Part shown: piece after piece, positions 16,812 through 25,377 of the stretch
Numbering within the stretch: position 1 is the stretch's first letter
How the letters are laid out: each line of letters starts with the position of its first letter
Origin: Chelatococcus sambhunathii
GTDB taxonomy: Bacteria; Pseudomonadota; Alphaproteobacteria; Rhizobiales; Beijerinckiaceae
Assembly (NCBI RefSeq): GCF_001418005.1
Contig: NZ_LIOL01000005.1
Coordinates: 1-64,000, forward strand
Reading direction: 5' to 3'
Length of the DNA: 64,000 nt
Made by a program: the position numbers and the translations under genes
Notes under the pieces: generated by a model
What the model saw: only the letters and a program-made list of their open reading frames with translations
What the model was told of the DNA's origin: nothing
Database searches by the model: none

Positions 16812-17330
16812 TCAGTCCTTGCGCCGCAGACGGACCACGACATCGACGCGGGCGATCTCCATGCCCTCCGGCGGCGTCGGCAGGTCTCCCACCGTGATGG
16901 CGGGGCCGGGAATGTCCATCATCTTGTCCTCGCCCTCGACGAAGAAGTGATGGTGGTCCGAGAGGTTGGTGTCGAAATAGGTCTTGGAACCGTCCACCGC
17001 GAGCTCGCGCAGGAGGCCAGCCTGCGTGAACTGGTGCAGCGTGTTGTAGACGGTGGCGAGGGAGACTGGCACGCGCGCCCGCGTCGCCTCCTCGTAGAGC
17101 ATCTCAGCCGAGACGTGCCGATCCCCCTTGGCGAAGAGGAGCCAGCCGAGCGAGACGCGCTGGCGGGTGGGCCTTAACCCGACCCGGCGCAGCTTCTCGC
17201 GCAGTTCGTGGAACGGGCACCCCCGACGCTCACCGTGGACGGTCGCAGGCGCCTGCGACGGGGCTCGAGAGCCCTCCTGCAGGCGTGCGGGAACGTCCGT
17301 CTCCCGGCGGGAATGCACTTGCTCGCTCAT
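16812..17330 (-). CDS. irr: Iron response regulator Irr (Fur family)
   Basis: Irr is the heme-responsive Fur-family regulator of Hyphomicrobiales: active under iron limitation and lost when it meets heme. The 172-residue protein has a Cys-Pro heme regulatory motif (RGCPFHELRE, Cys38), the Fur-type winged helix (VSLATVYNTLHQFTQAGLL, about 89-107) and the histidine cluster DHHHFF (126-128) used for heme and metal. The ATG at 17330 is preferred to a TTG at 17339. It is divergent from fabA, a conserved arrangement in the order. The otsB-GH15-otsA genes follow in the same direction. Confidence 0.95.
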   Translation of the reverse strand: MSEQVHSRRETDVPARLQEGSRAPSQAPATVHGERRGCPFHELREKLRRVGLRPTRQRVSLGWLLFAKGDRHVSAEMLYEEATRARVPVSLATVYNTLHQFTQAGLLRELAVDGSKTYFDTNLSDHHHFFVEGEDKMMDIPGPAITVGDLPTPPEGMEIARVDVVVRLRRKD

Positions 17331-17489
17331 GTCTGCCAATGGCCCGGAAATTGCTATCTGTTCGCATTATCATATGGATTGGCTCGCGCGATCGCAACCC
17401 GCGGGAGGTGATGCCCAGGGCGTCGCCTCCGCTCGGTGGGCGCAAAAGCGCCGTTCCCCGCTTTCGGCCTCGCGGTCACTATGTTAGGA

Positions 17490-17509
17490 GAGCCCGGTGC
17501 ATCGGGCTC
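17490..17509 (+). other. Hairpin in the fabA leader
   Basis: GAGCCCG (17490-17496) and CGGGCTC (17503-17509) form a perfect seven-pair stem with loop GTGCAT, 48 bases before the fabA ATG, without a T run. It may shape the 5' untranslated region or be a protein site; no role is known. No canonical Irr box was recognised in this intergenic region. Confidence 0.35.
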
Positions 17510-17556
17510 ATAGCGCCTGGTTCGTGACAATCGAATGAAGGGATCGTCCGAGGATT

Positions 17557-18078
17557 ATGGAGCGGCAGTCGAACTTCAGCTACGAGGAACTTCTCGCCTG
17601 CGGCCGCGGCGAGTTGTTCGGCGCCGGCAATGCCCAACTGCCGCTGCCCCCCATGCTCATGTTCGACCGGATCACCGCGATCGCCGAGGAGGGTGGCGCC
17701 AACGGCAAGGGCCTGGTGCGTGCCGAGCTCGACGTGCGCCCGGACCTCTGGTTCTTCGGCTGCCATTTCAAGGGCGATCCGGTCATGCCGGGTTGCCTCG
17801 GCCTCGACGCCCTGTGGCAGATGGTCGGCTTCTTCCTCGGATGGCTCGGCTCCCCGGGACGCGGGCGGGCGCTCGGCGTCGGCGAGGTCAAGTTCGTCGA
17901 CCAGGTGCTGCCGACCGTCAAGCAGGTGGTCTACGGCGTCGATCTGAAGCGCGTCTTCCGGTCCAAGCTCGTGCTTGGCATCGCCGACGGCTGGGTGGAG
18001 GCCGACGGCAAGCGCATTTACGAGGCCAGGGACCTCAGGGTCGGCCTGTTCCAGGCCGAGGCCGGCAGCGCGGCCTGA
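17557..18078 (+). CDS. fabA: 3-hydroxydecanoyl-ACP dehydratase/isomerase
   Basis: FabA dehydrates 3-hydroxydecanoyl-ACP and isomerises the product to cis-3-decenoyl-ACP, the entry point of anaerobic unsaturated fatty acid synthesis. The 173 residues carry the catalytic His70 in [14 protein letters not shown] and Asp84 in CLGLDALWQ, at the same numbers as in the E. coli enzyme. GAGG precedes the ATG by a few bases. It forms the fabA-fabB-fabI cluster, with 87 bases between fabA and fabB. Confidence 0.98.
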   Translation: MERQSNFSYEELLACGRGELFGAGNAQLPLPPMLMFDRITAIAEEGGANGKGLVRAELDVRPDLWFFGCHFKGDPVMPGCLGLDALWQMVGFFLGWLGSPGRGRALGVGEVKFVDQVLPTVKQVVYGVDLKRVFRSKLVLGIADGWVEADGKRIYEARDLRVGLFQAEAGSAA

Positions 18079-18165
18079 TTGCACGGCAGGTAGACAGCCC
18101 CGTTCGGGCCCCCCACATAGGGCACTGAGCCCGTTTGGTTGATCTGAGGAAAGGATACGGCTGCC

Positions 18166-19383
18166 ATGAGGCGCGTCGTCGTCACCGGGATGGGCATCGT
18201 CTCGTCCATCGGCAACAACACGCAGGAGGTGCTCGCCTCCCTGCGCGAAGCGCGGTCGGGCATCGTCTTCGCCGACGACTATGCCAAGCTCGGTTTCCGC
18301 TGCCAGGTCCATGGCGCGCCGGCGCTGAACCCGGAGGAGGTTGTCGACCGGCGCGCCATGCGCTTCCTCGGCACCGGGGCAGCGTGGAACCACGTCGCCA
18401 TGGAGCAGGCAATCCAGGACGCCGGGCTCGAGGCCGGCGAGGTCAGCCACGAGCGCACCGGCATCATCATGGGCTCGGGTGGTCCCTCCACCCGCACGCT
18501 TGTCGAGGCCGCCGACATCGCCCGCACCAAGGGGCCGAAGCGCATCGGCCCCTTCGCCGTGCCGAAGGCCATGTCCTCCACCGCTTCCGCGACGCTCGCC
18601 ACCTGGTTCAAGATCAAGGGCGTCAACTATTCGATCTCCTCGGCCTGCGCGACGTCCAATCATTGCATCGGCAATGCCTACGAGACGATCCAGTACGGCA
18701 AGCAGGACGTGATCTTCGCCGGCGGCTGCGAAGAACTGGACTGGACGTTGTCCATGCTCTTCGACGCCATGGGCGCCATGTCCACCAAATACAACGAGCA
18801 GCCCCGCACGGCGTCGCGCGCCTATGACAGGAACCGCGACGGCTTCGTTATCGCCGGCGGCGCGGGCGTGCTCGTCCTCGAAGAACTGGAGCACGCCAAG
18901 GCGCGCGGCGCCAAGATCTACGGCGAGATCGTCGGCTACGGCGCCACCTCCGACGGCTACGACATGGTCGCCCCCTCCGGTGAGGGCGCCGTGCGCTGCA
19001 TGCGCATGGCCCTCGAGAGCGTGAAGGTGCCGGTCGACTACATCAACCCGCACGCCACCTCGACGCCCGTGGGCGACGAGAAGGAGATCGAGGCCATCCG
19101 CGAGGTCTTCGGCGGCAAGTGCCCGCCGATCTCGGCGACCAAGTCGCTGACCGGCCACTCGCTCGGCGCCACCGGCGTGCAGGAGGCGATCTATTCGCTG
19201 CTCATGATGAACAACGGCTTCATCTGCGAGAGCGCCAATATCGAGGAGCTCGATCCCATCTTCGCCGACATGCCCATCGTGCGCGAGCGCATCGACAACG
19301 CCAAGCTCGGCTGCGTGCTGTCCAATTCCTTCGGCTTTGGCGGCACAAACGCAACCATCGTCATGAAGCAGCTCGACGCGTAA
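18166..19383 (+). CDS. fabB: 3-oxoacyl-ACP synthase I
   Basis: FabB elongates unsaturated and saturated acyl-ACPs. The 405-residue thiolase-fold enzyme has the nucleophile Cys161 in [12 protein letters not shown] and the two histidines of the C-H-H triad in [12 protein letters not shown] (His296) and SLTGHSLGA (His331). It ends with the usual [13 protein letters not shown]. Pairing with fabA marks it as FabB rather than FabF. Confidence 0.97.
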   Translation: MRRVVVTGMGIVSSIGNNTQEVLASLREARSGIVFADDYAKLGFRCQVHGAPALNPEEVVDRRAMRFLGTGAAWNHVAMEQAIQDAGLEAGEVSHERTGIIMGSGGPSTRTLVEAADIARTKGPKRIGPFAVPKAMSSTASATLATWFKIKGVNYSISSACATSNHCIGNAYETIQYGKQDVIFAGGCEELDWTLSMLFDAMGAMSTKYNEQPRTASRAYDRNRDGFVIAGGAGVLVLEELEHAKARGAKIYGEIVGYGATSDGYDMVAPSGEGAVRCMRMALESVKVPVDYINPHATSTPVGDEKEIEAIREVFGGKCPPISATKSLTGHSLGATGVQEAIYSLLMMNNGFICESANIEELDPIFADMPIVRERIDNAKLGCVLSNSFGFGGTNATIVMKQLDA

Positions 19384-19411
19384 GCGGCGGGCCATATCCG
19401 GGAGTGCCTCC

Positions 19412-20257
19412 TTGACAGGGCTCATGCACGGAAAGCGCGGCCTCATCATGGGCGTCGCGAACGATCACTCGATTGCCTGGGGCATTGCCAAGACACTTCG
19501 CCAGCACGGCGCCGAACTCGCCTTCACCTACCAGGGCGAAGCGCTGAAGAAGCGCGTGGCGCCGCTCGCCGAATCGCTCGATTCGACGCTTATCATGCCC
19601 TGCGACGTGGAGGACATCGCCACCGTCGACGCCGTCTGCGACGAATTGAAGGACGCCTGGGGCAGCCTCGATTTCGTCGTCCACGCCATCGGCTTCTCGG
19701 ACAAGAACGAGCTCAAGGGCCGCTACGCCGACACGACCCGCGCCAATTTCTCGCGCACCATGGTCATCTCCTGCTTCTCCTTCACGGAGATCGCCAGGCG
19801 CGCCGCGGCGCTGATGCCGAACGGCGGCTCCCTGCTCACGCTGACCTATGGCGGCTCGACGCGGGTGATGCCGAACTACAATGTCATGGGCGTCGCCAAG
19901 GCCGCGCTCGAGGCGAGCGTGCGCTATCTCGCCGCCGATTTCGGCGCCGAGGGCATCCGCGTCAATGCCATCTCGGCGGGACCCGTGCGCACGCTGGCCG
20001 GCGCCGGCGTCGCCGACGCGCGCCTCATGTTCAACTACCAGAAGGCCCATGCGCCCCTGCGTCGCACAGTGACCATCGAGGAGGTCGGCGGCTCCGCCCT
20101 CTACCTCCTGTCCGACCTGTCGAGCGGGGTGACGGGCGAGATCCACTACGTCGATTCCGGTTACAACATCATCTCCATGCCGCGGCCTGACGTGCTCAAG
20201 GCCCAGGAGAAGGCGGAAGCCGCGAGTGAGCGGCTCGCCGATCCGGCAACGGCCTGA
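19412..20257 (+). CDS. fabI: Enoyl-ACP reductase (NADH)
   Basis: FabI reduces trans-2-enoyl-ACP in each elongation round and is the target of triclosan-type inhibitors. The 281 residues show the cofactor loop GVANDHSIAWGIA, HAIGFSDKNEL, and the catalytic Tyr156 and Lys163 in PNYNVMGVAKAAL. The start is TTG at 19412 with GGAG seven bases before it (19401-19404); the first ATG, at 19424, would be 19 bases from that site. It lies 28 bases after fabB. Hyphomicrobiales often have a second fabI elsewhere. Confidence 0.95.
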   Translation: MTGLMHGKRGLIMGVANDHSIAWGIAKTLRQHGAELAFTYQGEALKKRVAPLAESLDSTLIMPCDVEDIATVDAVCDELKDAWGSLDFVVHAIGFSDKNELKGRYADTTRANFSRTMVISCFSFTEIARRAAALMPNGGSLLTLTYGGSTRVMPNYNVMGVAKAALEASVRYLAADFGAEGIRVNAISAGPVRTLAGAGVADARLMFNYQKAHAPLRRTVTIEEVGGSALYLLSDLSSGVTGEIHYVDSGYNIISMPRPDVLKAQEKAEAASERLADPATA

Positions 20258-20330
20258 ACGGACGGGCGTTCACCGTCTCGTGAGGCCGCAGCGATTGACG
20301 CGACCCGCGAGCCGGTGCACCCACAGGCCC

Positions 20331-20987
20331 ATGGTCCAGCCTTCACGCCGTACGATCATCCAGGGCCTCGCCGGCGCACTCGTCGCCGGCGGCTCGGCAC
20401 AGGCGCTCGCCGCCGCCATCACGGCACCGCACAACCGCGTGCCCAGCGAGCTCGTCAACGAGATCGCGCTCCTGCCCATCCGCATCGCGGTGGGCAGCGC
20501 CCAGCCCGACATCACGATCGTCGAGTTCTTCGACTACAACTGCCCCTGGTGCCGGCAGTCGTGCCGGGACGCGGCCGCCCTTCTCAAGAGCGAGCAGGAC
20601 CTCGCCTATGTTCTCGTCAACTATCCGATCCTGAGCGAGCAATCGGTCGAGGCCGCACGCATCGCCCTCGCCTTTGCCGAGATGCGGCCGGCGGATTATT
20701 TCGAGCTGCACCAGCGCATCTTCGGCCTCAAGGGCCGCATCGATGCGCAGCGCACCTTCGACATCGCCGCCACCTTCCCGCTCGACAAGCACGAGCTCCT
20801 GAAGCGGGCCGATTCGGAGGCGGTGACGAACGCCCTGGGCCAGGCCGTGACGCTCGGCTCCGACCTCGGCTTCAACGCCACCCCCTCCTACACGGTGATG
20901 ACGGAGGCCTTCCACGGCTTCGTTCCCCTCGCCGACAAGCGCGCCGTCATCGCCAACCTGCGCGCCTGCGAGGCCGTCACCTGCTGA
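20331..20987 (+). CDS. DsbA-family thiol oxidoreductase, Tat-exported
   Basis: The 218-residue protein opens with a twin-arginine-like signal (PSRRTIIQGLAGALVAGG, cleavage near ALAAAI) and has the thioredoxin-fold active site DYNCPWCRQS (Cys71, Cys74) with a helical insert and the cis-proline loop NATPSYTV. It belongs to the DsbA/DsbG-like group (Com1/ScsC relatives) that oxidises or isomerises disulfides in the periplasm. No dsbB partner is nearby. The start at 20331 avoids a longer reading that overlaps fabI. Confidence 0.88.
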   Translation: MVQPSRRTIIQGLAGALVAGGSAQALAAAITAPHNRVPSELVNEIALLPIRIAVGSAQPDITIVEFFDYNCPWCRQSCRDAAALLKSEQDLAYVLVNYPILSEQSVEAARIALAFAEMRPADYFELHQRIFGLKGRIDAQRTFDIAATFPLDKHELLKRADSEAVTNALGQAVTLGSDLGFNATPSYTVMTEAFHGFVPLADKRAVIANLRACEAVTC

Positions 20988-20993
20988 GCGGCG

Positions 20994-21632
20994 TCAGAAC
21001 CGGTAGCTGACGCCCGCCCGGACGAGATGGTTGGTCAGGTCCCCCTTCACCCGGGCGCCGTCGCCGAGCACAATCTTCTGGCCGCCATAGCGCACGAAGT
21101 CGTATTCCGCCCGCAGGGCCAGGCGATCGGTCATCGCATATTCGACGCCGCCGCCGAGGAGATAGCCGCCACGCCAGCCATCGCGCGTATGGCCGTCCTT
21201 GACGTCGATGTTGGACCGGGCATAGCCGGCGGTGGTGAAGACGAGGAGCCGGCCGACGGCAACACCCGCACGGAGCTTGGCCGCGAGCATCCAGCTCTGG
21301 TCGATGCGTGCGCCGCCGAGCGCCGGGCCCGAGCCGCTCTTGCCGCCGAGATAGGCGGCCTCGAGCTCGCCGCCGAGCGCGAACAAGCCGAGCTGCGTGA
21401 GATAACCGGCATGCGCGCCGCCGGTGAAGCCACCCTCGGACCTGGCGCCGCGGCCGAAGCTCGCCCGCCGGTAGCCACCATTGACGCCGATGTAGGCGCC
21501 GCTCCATGTGAAGGTGGGCGGCGCAGCATAGGACGACGTCGTGTCGTAGAGGCGCGGGGCGGGGTCCGCGGCGAGAGCCCCGGCGGTGCCGGCGAGGACG
21601 AGGGCCGGGACGGCGAATATACGCAGATGCAT
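20994..21632 (-). CDS. Omp25/RopB-like outer membrane beta-barrel protein
   Basis: The 212-residue product has a signal peptide (MHLRIFAVPALVLAGTAGALA) followed by the motif FTWSGAYIGVNGGY that opens Hyphomicrobiales Omp25/Omp31 porin-like proteins. Alternating strands and a C-terminal aromatic end (RAGVSYRF) fit an eight-stranded outer-membrane barrel. Such proteins stabilise the envelope. The ATG at 21632 has GGAG ten bases ahead. It is convergent with the DsbA-like gene. Confidence 0.9.
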   Translation of the reverse strand: MHLRIFAVPALVLAGTAGALAADPAPRLYDTTSSYAAPPTFTWSGAYIGVNGGYRRASFGRGARSEGGFTGGAHAGYLTQLGLFALGGELEAAYLGGKSGSGPALGGARIDQSWMLAAKLRAGVAVGRLLVFTTAGYARSNIDVKDGHTRDGWRGGYLLGGGVEYAMTDRLALRAEYDFVRYGGQKIVLGDGARVKGDLTNHLVRAGVSYRF

Positions 21633-21750
21633 GAAAAGTTGCTCCAAGTGGGAGGAATGCGGCGGCCATGGCCTGCCGCTGCGCCGTCCCGTGCAGGACG
21701 CGCCGCAGCCGGCCATTGCGTTGCGGGCGGCGGCAGGGATGGGAGGCCCT

Positions 21751-21775
21751 GCGCGCCGCGCCGGCTGCGGCGCGC
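21751..21775 (-). terminator. Strong hairpin between the kinase and porin genes
   Basis: GCGCGCCGC (21751-21759) and GCGGCGCGC (21767-21775) form a perfect nine-pair stem with a seven-base loop, about 60 bases beyond the sensor kinase stop in its direction of reading. No T run follows, so intrinsic termination is uncertain. The remaining 200-base gap shows nothing else. Confidence 0.35.
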
Positions 21776-21835
21776 ATCAGACCGTCGGGACGGCACTGAC
21801 GAATGCTTCTCTCGCCGCCGGGCATTGCCGCTCCA

Positions 21836-23182
21836 TTACGGAACGGATGCTTCCTTCGGAAAAAGCAGCGAGACCCGTGCGCCGCCCTCCTCGGCCTCGC
21901 CGATGGTGACGGTGCCCCCATGCAACGCCATGACCTGCGCGACGATGGCGAGGCCAAGCCCGGCGCCGGCGCCCGCCCCGGCGCGCGCGAAGGGTTTCAT
22001 CACTTCCGCCCTGAGGGCCTCGGGCACACCCGCTCCGCGGTCCGTGACAGCAATCTCACCATGGGCCACGCTGACGGTGACGAGCCCGCCGCCGTGACGA
22101 ACGGCATTTTCGACAAGGTTGGTCAGGGCCAGTCTCAGCGCCATCTCGCTGCCGGTGACGATAACCGGCCGCGGCGCCTCGAGCGCCAGCTCCGTGTCCG
22201 CGGCGAGCGCCGCCGGCGCCTGCTCCGCCACGACCATGCGCGCCAGCGCCACGAGGTCCACGCGCGCCCGCGCCAGGGGCTGGCCGGACAGGCGCGCCAG
22301 ATGCAGCAATGTCGCCACGATGCCCGACAGGCGCTGCACGTCCGCGATCAGCTCGGCCCGCAGGCCGACGTCCCGCACGCGCTCGAGGCGCATGCGCATC
22401 CTCGTCAGCGGCGTGCGCAGCTCATGAGCGGCGTTCGACAGAAAGGTCCGCTGCGCCTGCGCGGCGGCGTCGATCCGCTCGAGCGCTCGGTTAAAGGCGC
22501 CGGCGAGCGGCCTGAGCTCCGCCGGGGCCTGCGCCGCCGGCAGCCGTCGGCCGGCCGGCAGCCCGTCGATGGCTTCGGCCGCGCCGGCCATGGCGTGGAC
22601 CGGCCGGGCGATCAGCCGCGGGATGGCCCAGACGGCGGCGATCATGACGAGCAGGAGGAAAACGCCATAGGCGACGATCAGCGGCGTATTGTGGCCAAAG
22701 CCGAACAGCAGTTCCTCGACCAGCGAGAAGGTGACGCCGCCGAGCTCGATCATCACCGGGCCGGCGCGTGTCTCCTCGCTCGCGGCATAGCCGAGCAGGC
22801 GCCTCTCGCCGACGACATACTCGAACTGCGCATGGTCGATCCGCCCGGCCCAGCCCTGCAGCCAGGCTCCGGCCGGTGGCTGCGCCGGTCCACCGGAGAC
22901 GGCCTCGTCGCCCGCGCGCACAACGTACCAGAAGAACGGCCGGTCCGCTTCCAGCGCGGCGAGCGCCTTGCTCGCTTTCAGGATGAGGCGGCCGTCCGCG
23001 TCCCGGTCAACGGCGTCGCGCAGGATACGCGCGGCATATTTTGAGCCTTCGGGCGACTTGTCGGGATCGCCGATGGTGACGAGCACCGAGATGAGCAGGA
23101 CAGTGACGCCCACGAGGAGTACGGCCGTGAGGCATGCCACGGCCACGCTCGCGCGGAAGGTGATGGAGCGGGGCAACCTCAC
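21836..23182 (-). CDS. Sensor histidine kinase of an OmpR-type two-component system
   Basis: The 448-residue protein has a first membrane helix at 11-36, a periplasmic sensor stretch to about 165, a second helix at 167-187 and a HAMP linker (AIPRLIARPVHAMAG). The H-box is FLSNAAHELRTPLTRMR with His253. The ATPase domain carries LVENAVRHGG, AVTDRGAGVP and AGAGLGLAIVAQ. The start is a GTG at 23182 that overlaps the TGA of the response regulator (GTGA), showing translational coupling. The stimulus is not known. Confidence 0.93.
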   Translation of the reverse strand: MRLPRSITFRASVAVACLTAVLLVGVTVLLISVLVTIGDPDKSPEGSKYAARILRDAVDRDADGRLILKASKALAALEADRPFFWYVVRAGDEAVSGGPAQPPAGAWLQGWAGRIDHAQFEYVVGERRLLGYAASEETRAGPVMIELGGVTFSLVEELLFGFGHNTPLIVAYGVFLLLVMIAAVWAIPRLIARPVHAMAGAAEAIDGLPAGRRLPAAQAPAELRPLAGAFNRALERIDAAAQAQRTFLSNAAHELRTPLTRMRMRLERVRDVGLRAELIADVQRLSGIVATLLHLARLSGQPLARARVDLVALARMVVAEQAPAALAADTELALEAPRPVIVTGSEMALRLALTNLVENAVRHGGGLVTVSVAHGEIAVTDRGAGVPEALRAEVMKPFARAGAGAGAGLGLAIVAQVMALHGGTVTIGEAEEGGARVSLLFPKEASVP

Positions 23183-23850
23183 GACGCGCTCAGCATGTAG
23201 CCGACACCCCGCACCGATCGGATGACGACCTCGCAATCGGCCTCACGCAGCCGGCGGCGCAGCCGCGAGACGTGCGAATCGAGCGCGTTCGACTGGATAT
23301 CGTCGTCGAAGCAATAGACGGCGCCCTCCAGCGCCTCGCGCAGGACGACGCGGCCCGCCCGGCGCGCGAGCAGTTCGAGCAGCGCAAGTTCGCGCCGCGG
23401 CAGTACGATCGGCGTATCGTCGCGGTGCACCGAACGCTGCACGCTGTCGAAGCGCAGGTTGCCGACGCGGATGACGGTGTCGCGCGCCGCCGAGAGGCGC
23501 CGCAGGACGGCTCGCATGCGGGCAATGAGCTCCGCCGGCTCGAAGGGCTTGCCGACATAGTCGTCGGCACCGCCGTCGAGGGCGTTCGCGATCTCCTCGG
23601 GGTCGTCGAGGGCGGTGAGGAGGATGGTGCCCGGCTGGGGGCGGAGCACCCGCAGTTCCGCCAGGAGGCTCATCCCCTCACCATCCGGCAGTTGCCGGTC
23701 GATGACGACGAGATCGAAGGCGGCGACGGCGATCGCCGCCCGCGCGTCCTCGAGCGAGGTGACGAGGTCGCACGGCCCGAGCGCCTGCGTCAGCGTGGCG
23801 CGCAGCCACGCCCCGAGTTCGGGATCGTCTTCGATGACGAGTACACGCAT
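23179..23850 (-). CDS. OmpR/PhoB-family response regulator
   Basis: The 223-residue protein has a receiver domain (VLVIEDDPELG, phosphoacceptor Asp51 in VVIDRQLPDG, Lys100 in VGKPFEP) and a winged-helix C-terminal domain (IQSNALDSHVSRLRRRLRE, then SVRGVGYML). It controls genes together with the overlapping kinase. Possible targets are the adjacent porin or the divergent MFS gene; that is only positional inference. Confidence 0.94.
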   Translation of the reverse strand: MRVLVIEDDPELGAWLRATLTQALGPCDLVTSLEDARAAIAVAAFDLVVIDRQLPDGEGMSLLAELRVLRPQPGTILLTALDDPEEIANALDGGADDYVGKPFEPAELIARMRAVLRRLSAARDTVIRVGNLRFDSVQRSVHRDDTPIVLPRRELALLELLARRAGRVVLREALEGAVYCFDDDIQSNALDSHVSRLRRRLREADCEVVIRSVRGVGYMLSAS

Positions 23851-24045
23851 GATCAGCCCCTTGATCCGCCGCTCCCGCATTGGCGGCGCAACATTACGCC
23901 AGCATGACCGGCCACCCGCCGCGCGCGCCGGGCAGTGCAGCCCTGCGCGGGCGGACTGGCCATCCGCGGCCGTTCGTCCTATTGGCTGGATGCACAAAAA
24001 AAACGGCTTTCCGATACGGTGCGCCGCAACGGAAGCGGAGGAAAC

Positions 24046-25284
24046 ATGACGCAGCAGGCGAGCGCCCTGCCGCAGCGCGACGTCCGCATCATCGGCCTCG
24101 TCGGCGCGGCCCATTTTGCGAGCCACTTCTTCCAGCTGGTGCTGCCGCCACTGTTCCCCTTCATCCGTGACGGGCTCGGGGTCAGCTATACGCAGCTCGG
24201 CGTTGCGATGGCGGTATTCTATGCCGTCTCCGGCATTGGCCAGGTGGCCGCCGGCTTTCTCGTCGACCGCTACGGCCCGCAGCGCATCTTGCCCGCGGGC
24301 ATCGCGCTCTTCGGCCTCGCGACGATCCTCGCCGGCCTCGCAGCTGCCTATTGGATGCTGATCGTCGTCGCGATCGTCGCCGGCCTCGGCAACTGCGTCT
24401 TCCATCCGGCCGACTTCTCGGTGATGACGGCGCGCGTGACACCCTCGCGCCTTGCCCGCGCCTACAGCATCCACACGGTCTCCGGCACGCTTGGCTGGGC
24501 GGCGGCGCCGGTGACGCTGCTCCTCCTCAACGACCTCCTCGACTGGCGCATGGCGCTCATCGTCACCGGCGCGGCCGGCATCGTCTTCGCGCTCTATGTC
24601 GCCACGCAGCACCTGTTCCTGCGCGTCGCGCCCCATGAGCCTCATGCCGCCGACACGACACGGCCGGCACAGGGCGCCGCCAGCACGGCGCAACTGCTCT
24701 TCGCCGCACCGGTCGTGCTGTGCTTCGTCTATTTTACCCTGCTGTCGATCGCGCAGACCGGCATGCAGAGCTTCCTGCCGAGCCTGATGCCGCACGTACA
24801 GGCGATCACTTTTGCCTTCGCGACCACCGCCACGACGGTCTATCTCGTCGCCAGCGCCACCGGCTCGCTCATCGGCGGCTTCCTCGCCGACCGGACGAGC
24901 AATCACGAGCGCATCGTCGGCGGCGGCCTCGTCGGCGCCGGCGTGCTCACGCTCGCGCTCGGCTATATCCCGCTGGCGCTCGCCACCGCCTTCGCGACGG
25001 TGGCCGTGGCGGGCTTCCTCACCGGCATCACCATCCCCTCGCGCGACATGCTGGTGCGGTCGGCGACGCCGGCCGGCTCGACCGGCAAGATCTTCGGCTT
25101 CGTCTATTCCGGCCTCGACCTCGGGGCGATGCTGGCCCCGGTCGCGATCGGCCTTTTCCTCGATGGAGGGCAGGCGCATCTTGCCTTCGCCTTCATGGCG
25201 GCGGCGCTGATCGGCACCATCACCGCGGCCTTCCTCGTCAAGTGGGGCACGCGCCGGGCCGCCGTGCGGGTGACGAACATATAA
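24046..25284 (+). CDS. MFS transporter, fosmidomycin-resistance (Fsr)-like group
   Basis: The 412-residue protein has twelve predicted membrane helices in two halves, the loop motif GFLVDRYGPQRILPAG after helix 2 and its repeat GGFLADRTSNHERIVGG. The start HFASHFFQLVLPPLFPFIRDGLGVSYT resembles Fsr-type exporters. Substrate is unknown. The start is the ATG at 24046 with GGAGG five bases upstream. The stop codon lies inside a palindrome that belongs to the ahcY control region. Confidence 0.88.
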   Translation: MTQQASALPQRDVRIIGLVGAAHFASHFFQLVLPPLFPFIRDGLGVSYTQLGVAMAVFYAVSGIGQVAAGFLVDRYGPQRILPAGIALFGLATILAGLAAAYWMLIVVAIVAGLGNCVFHPADFSVMTARVTPSRLARAYSIHTVSGTLGWAAAPVTLLLLNDLLDWRMALIVTGAAGIVFALYVATQHLFLRVAPHEPHAADTTRPAQGAASTAQLLFAAPVVLCFVYFTLLSIAQTGMQSFLPSLMPHVQAITFAFATTATTVYLVASATGSLIGGFLADRTSNHERIVGGGLVGAGVLTLALGYIPLALATAFATVAVAGFLTGITIPSRDMLVRSATPAGSTGKIFGFVYSGLDLGAMLAPVAIGLFLDGGQAHLAFAFMAAALIGTITAAFLVKWGTRRAAVRVTNI

Positions 25285-25304
25285 AGACTTCTTTATGTCT
25301 TTAT
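25281..25304. promoter_or_regulatory. Palindromic operator ahead of ahcY
   Basis: ATAAAGA-CT-TCTTTAT (25281-25296) is a perfect inverted repeat of seven-base arms. A third half-site TCTTTAT (25298-25304) follows in direct repeat and its last base is the first base of the ahcY -35 box. The AT-rich palindrome stands out in GC-rich sequence and suits a dimeric winged-helix repressor. In Proteobacteria the ArsR-family regulator SahR senses S-adenosylhomocysteine and controls ahcY; assigning this site to it is inference. Confidence 0.65.
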
Positions 25305-25332
25305 TGCCTGCGGGCGGCGCGGCTGCTATAGG
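25304..25332 (+). promoter_or_regulatory. Promoter of ahcY
   Basis: TTGCCT (25304-25309) and TATAGG (25327-25332) are separated by 17 bases, giving a start near 25340 and a leader of about 38 bases. No SAH or SAM riboswitch fold was recognised in that short leader, which agrees with control by a protein at the adjacent palindrome. Confidence 0.65.
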
Positions 25333-25377
25333 TCGCGCCGAACCTAACGCCGTACTGAAATCACGGATCGTCCCGCC

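Noticed and set aside
17331-17556. Irr box or Fur box between irr and fabA
   Set aside because: No palindrome resembling the known iron control element was found by eye; only a GC hairpin is present.
25285-25377. SAH or SAM riboswitch before ahcY
   Set aside because: The mapped leader is only about 40 bases and shows no conserved riboswitch core; a protein operator is visible instead.
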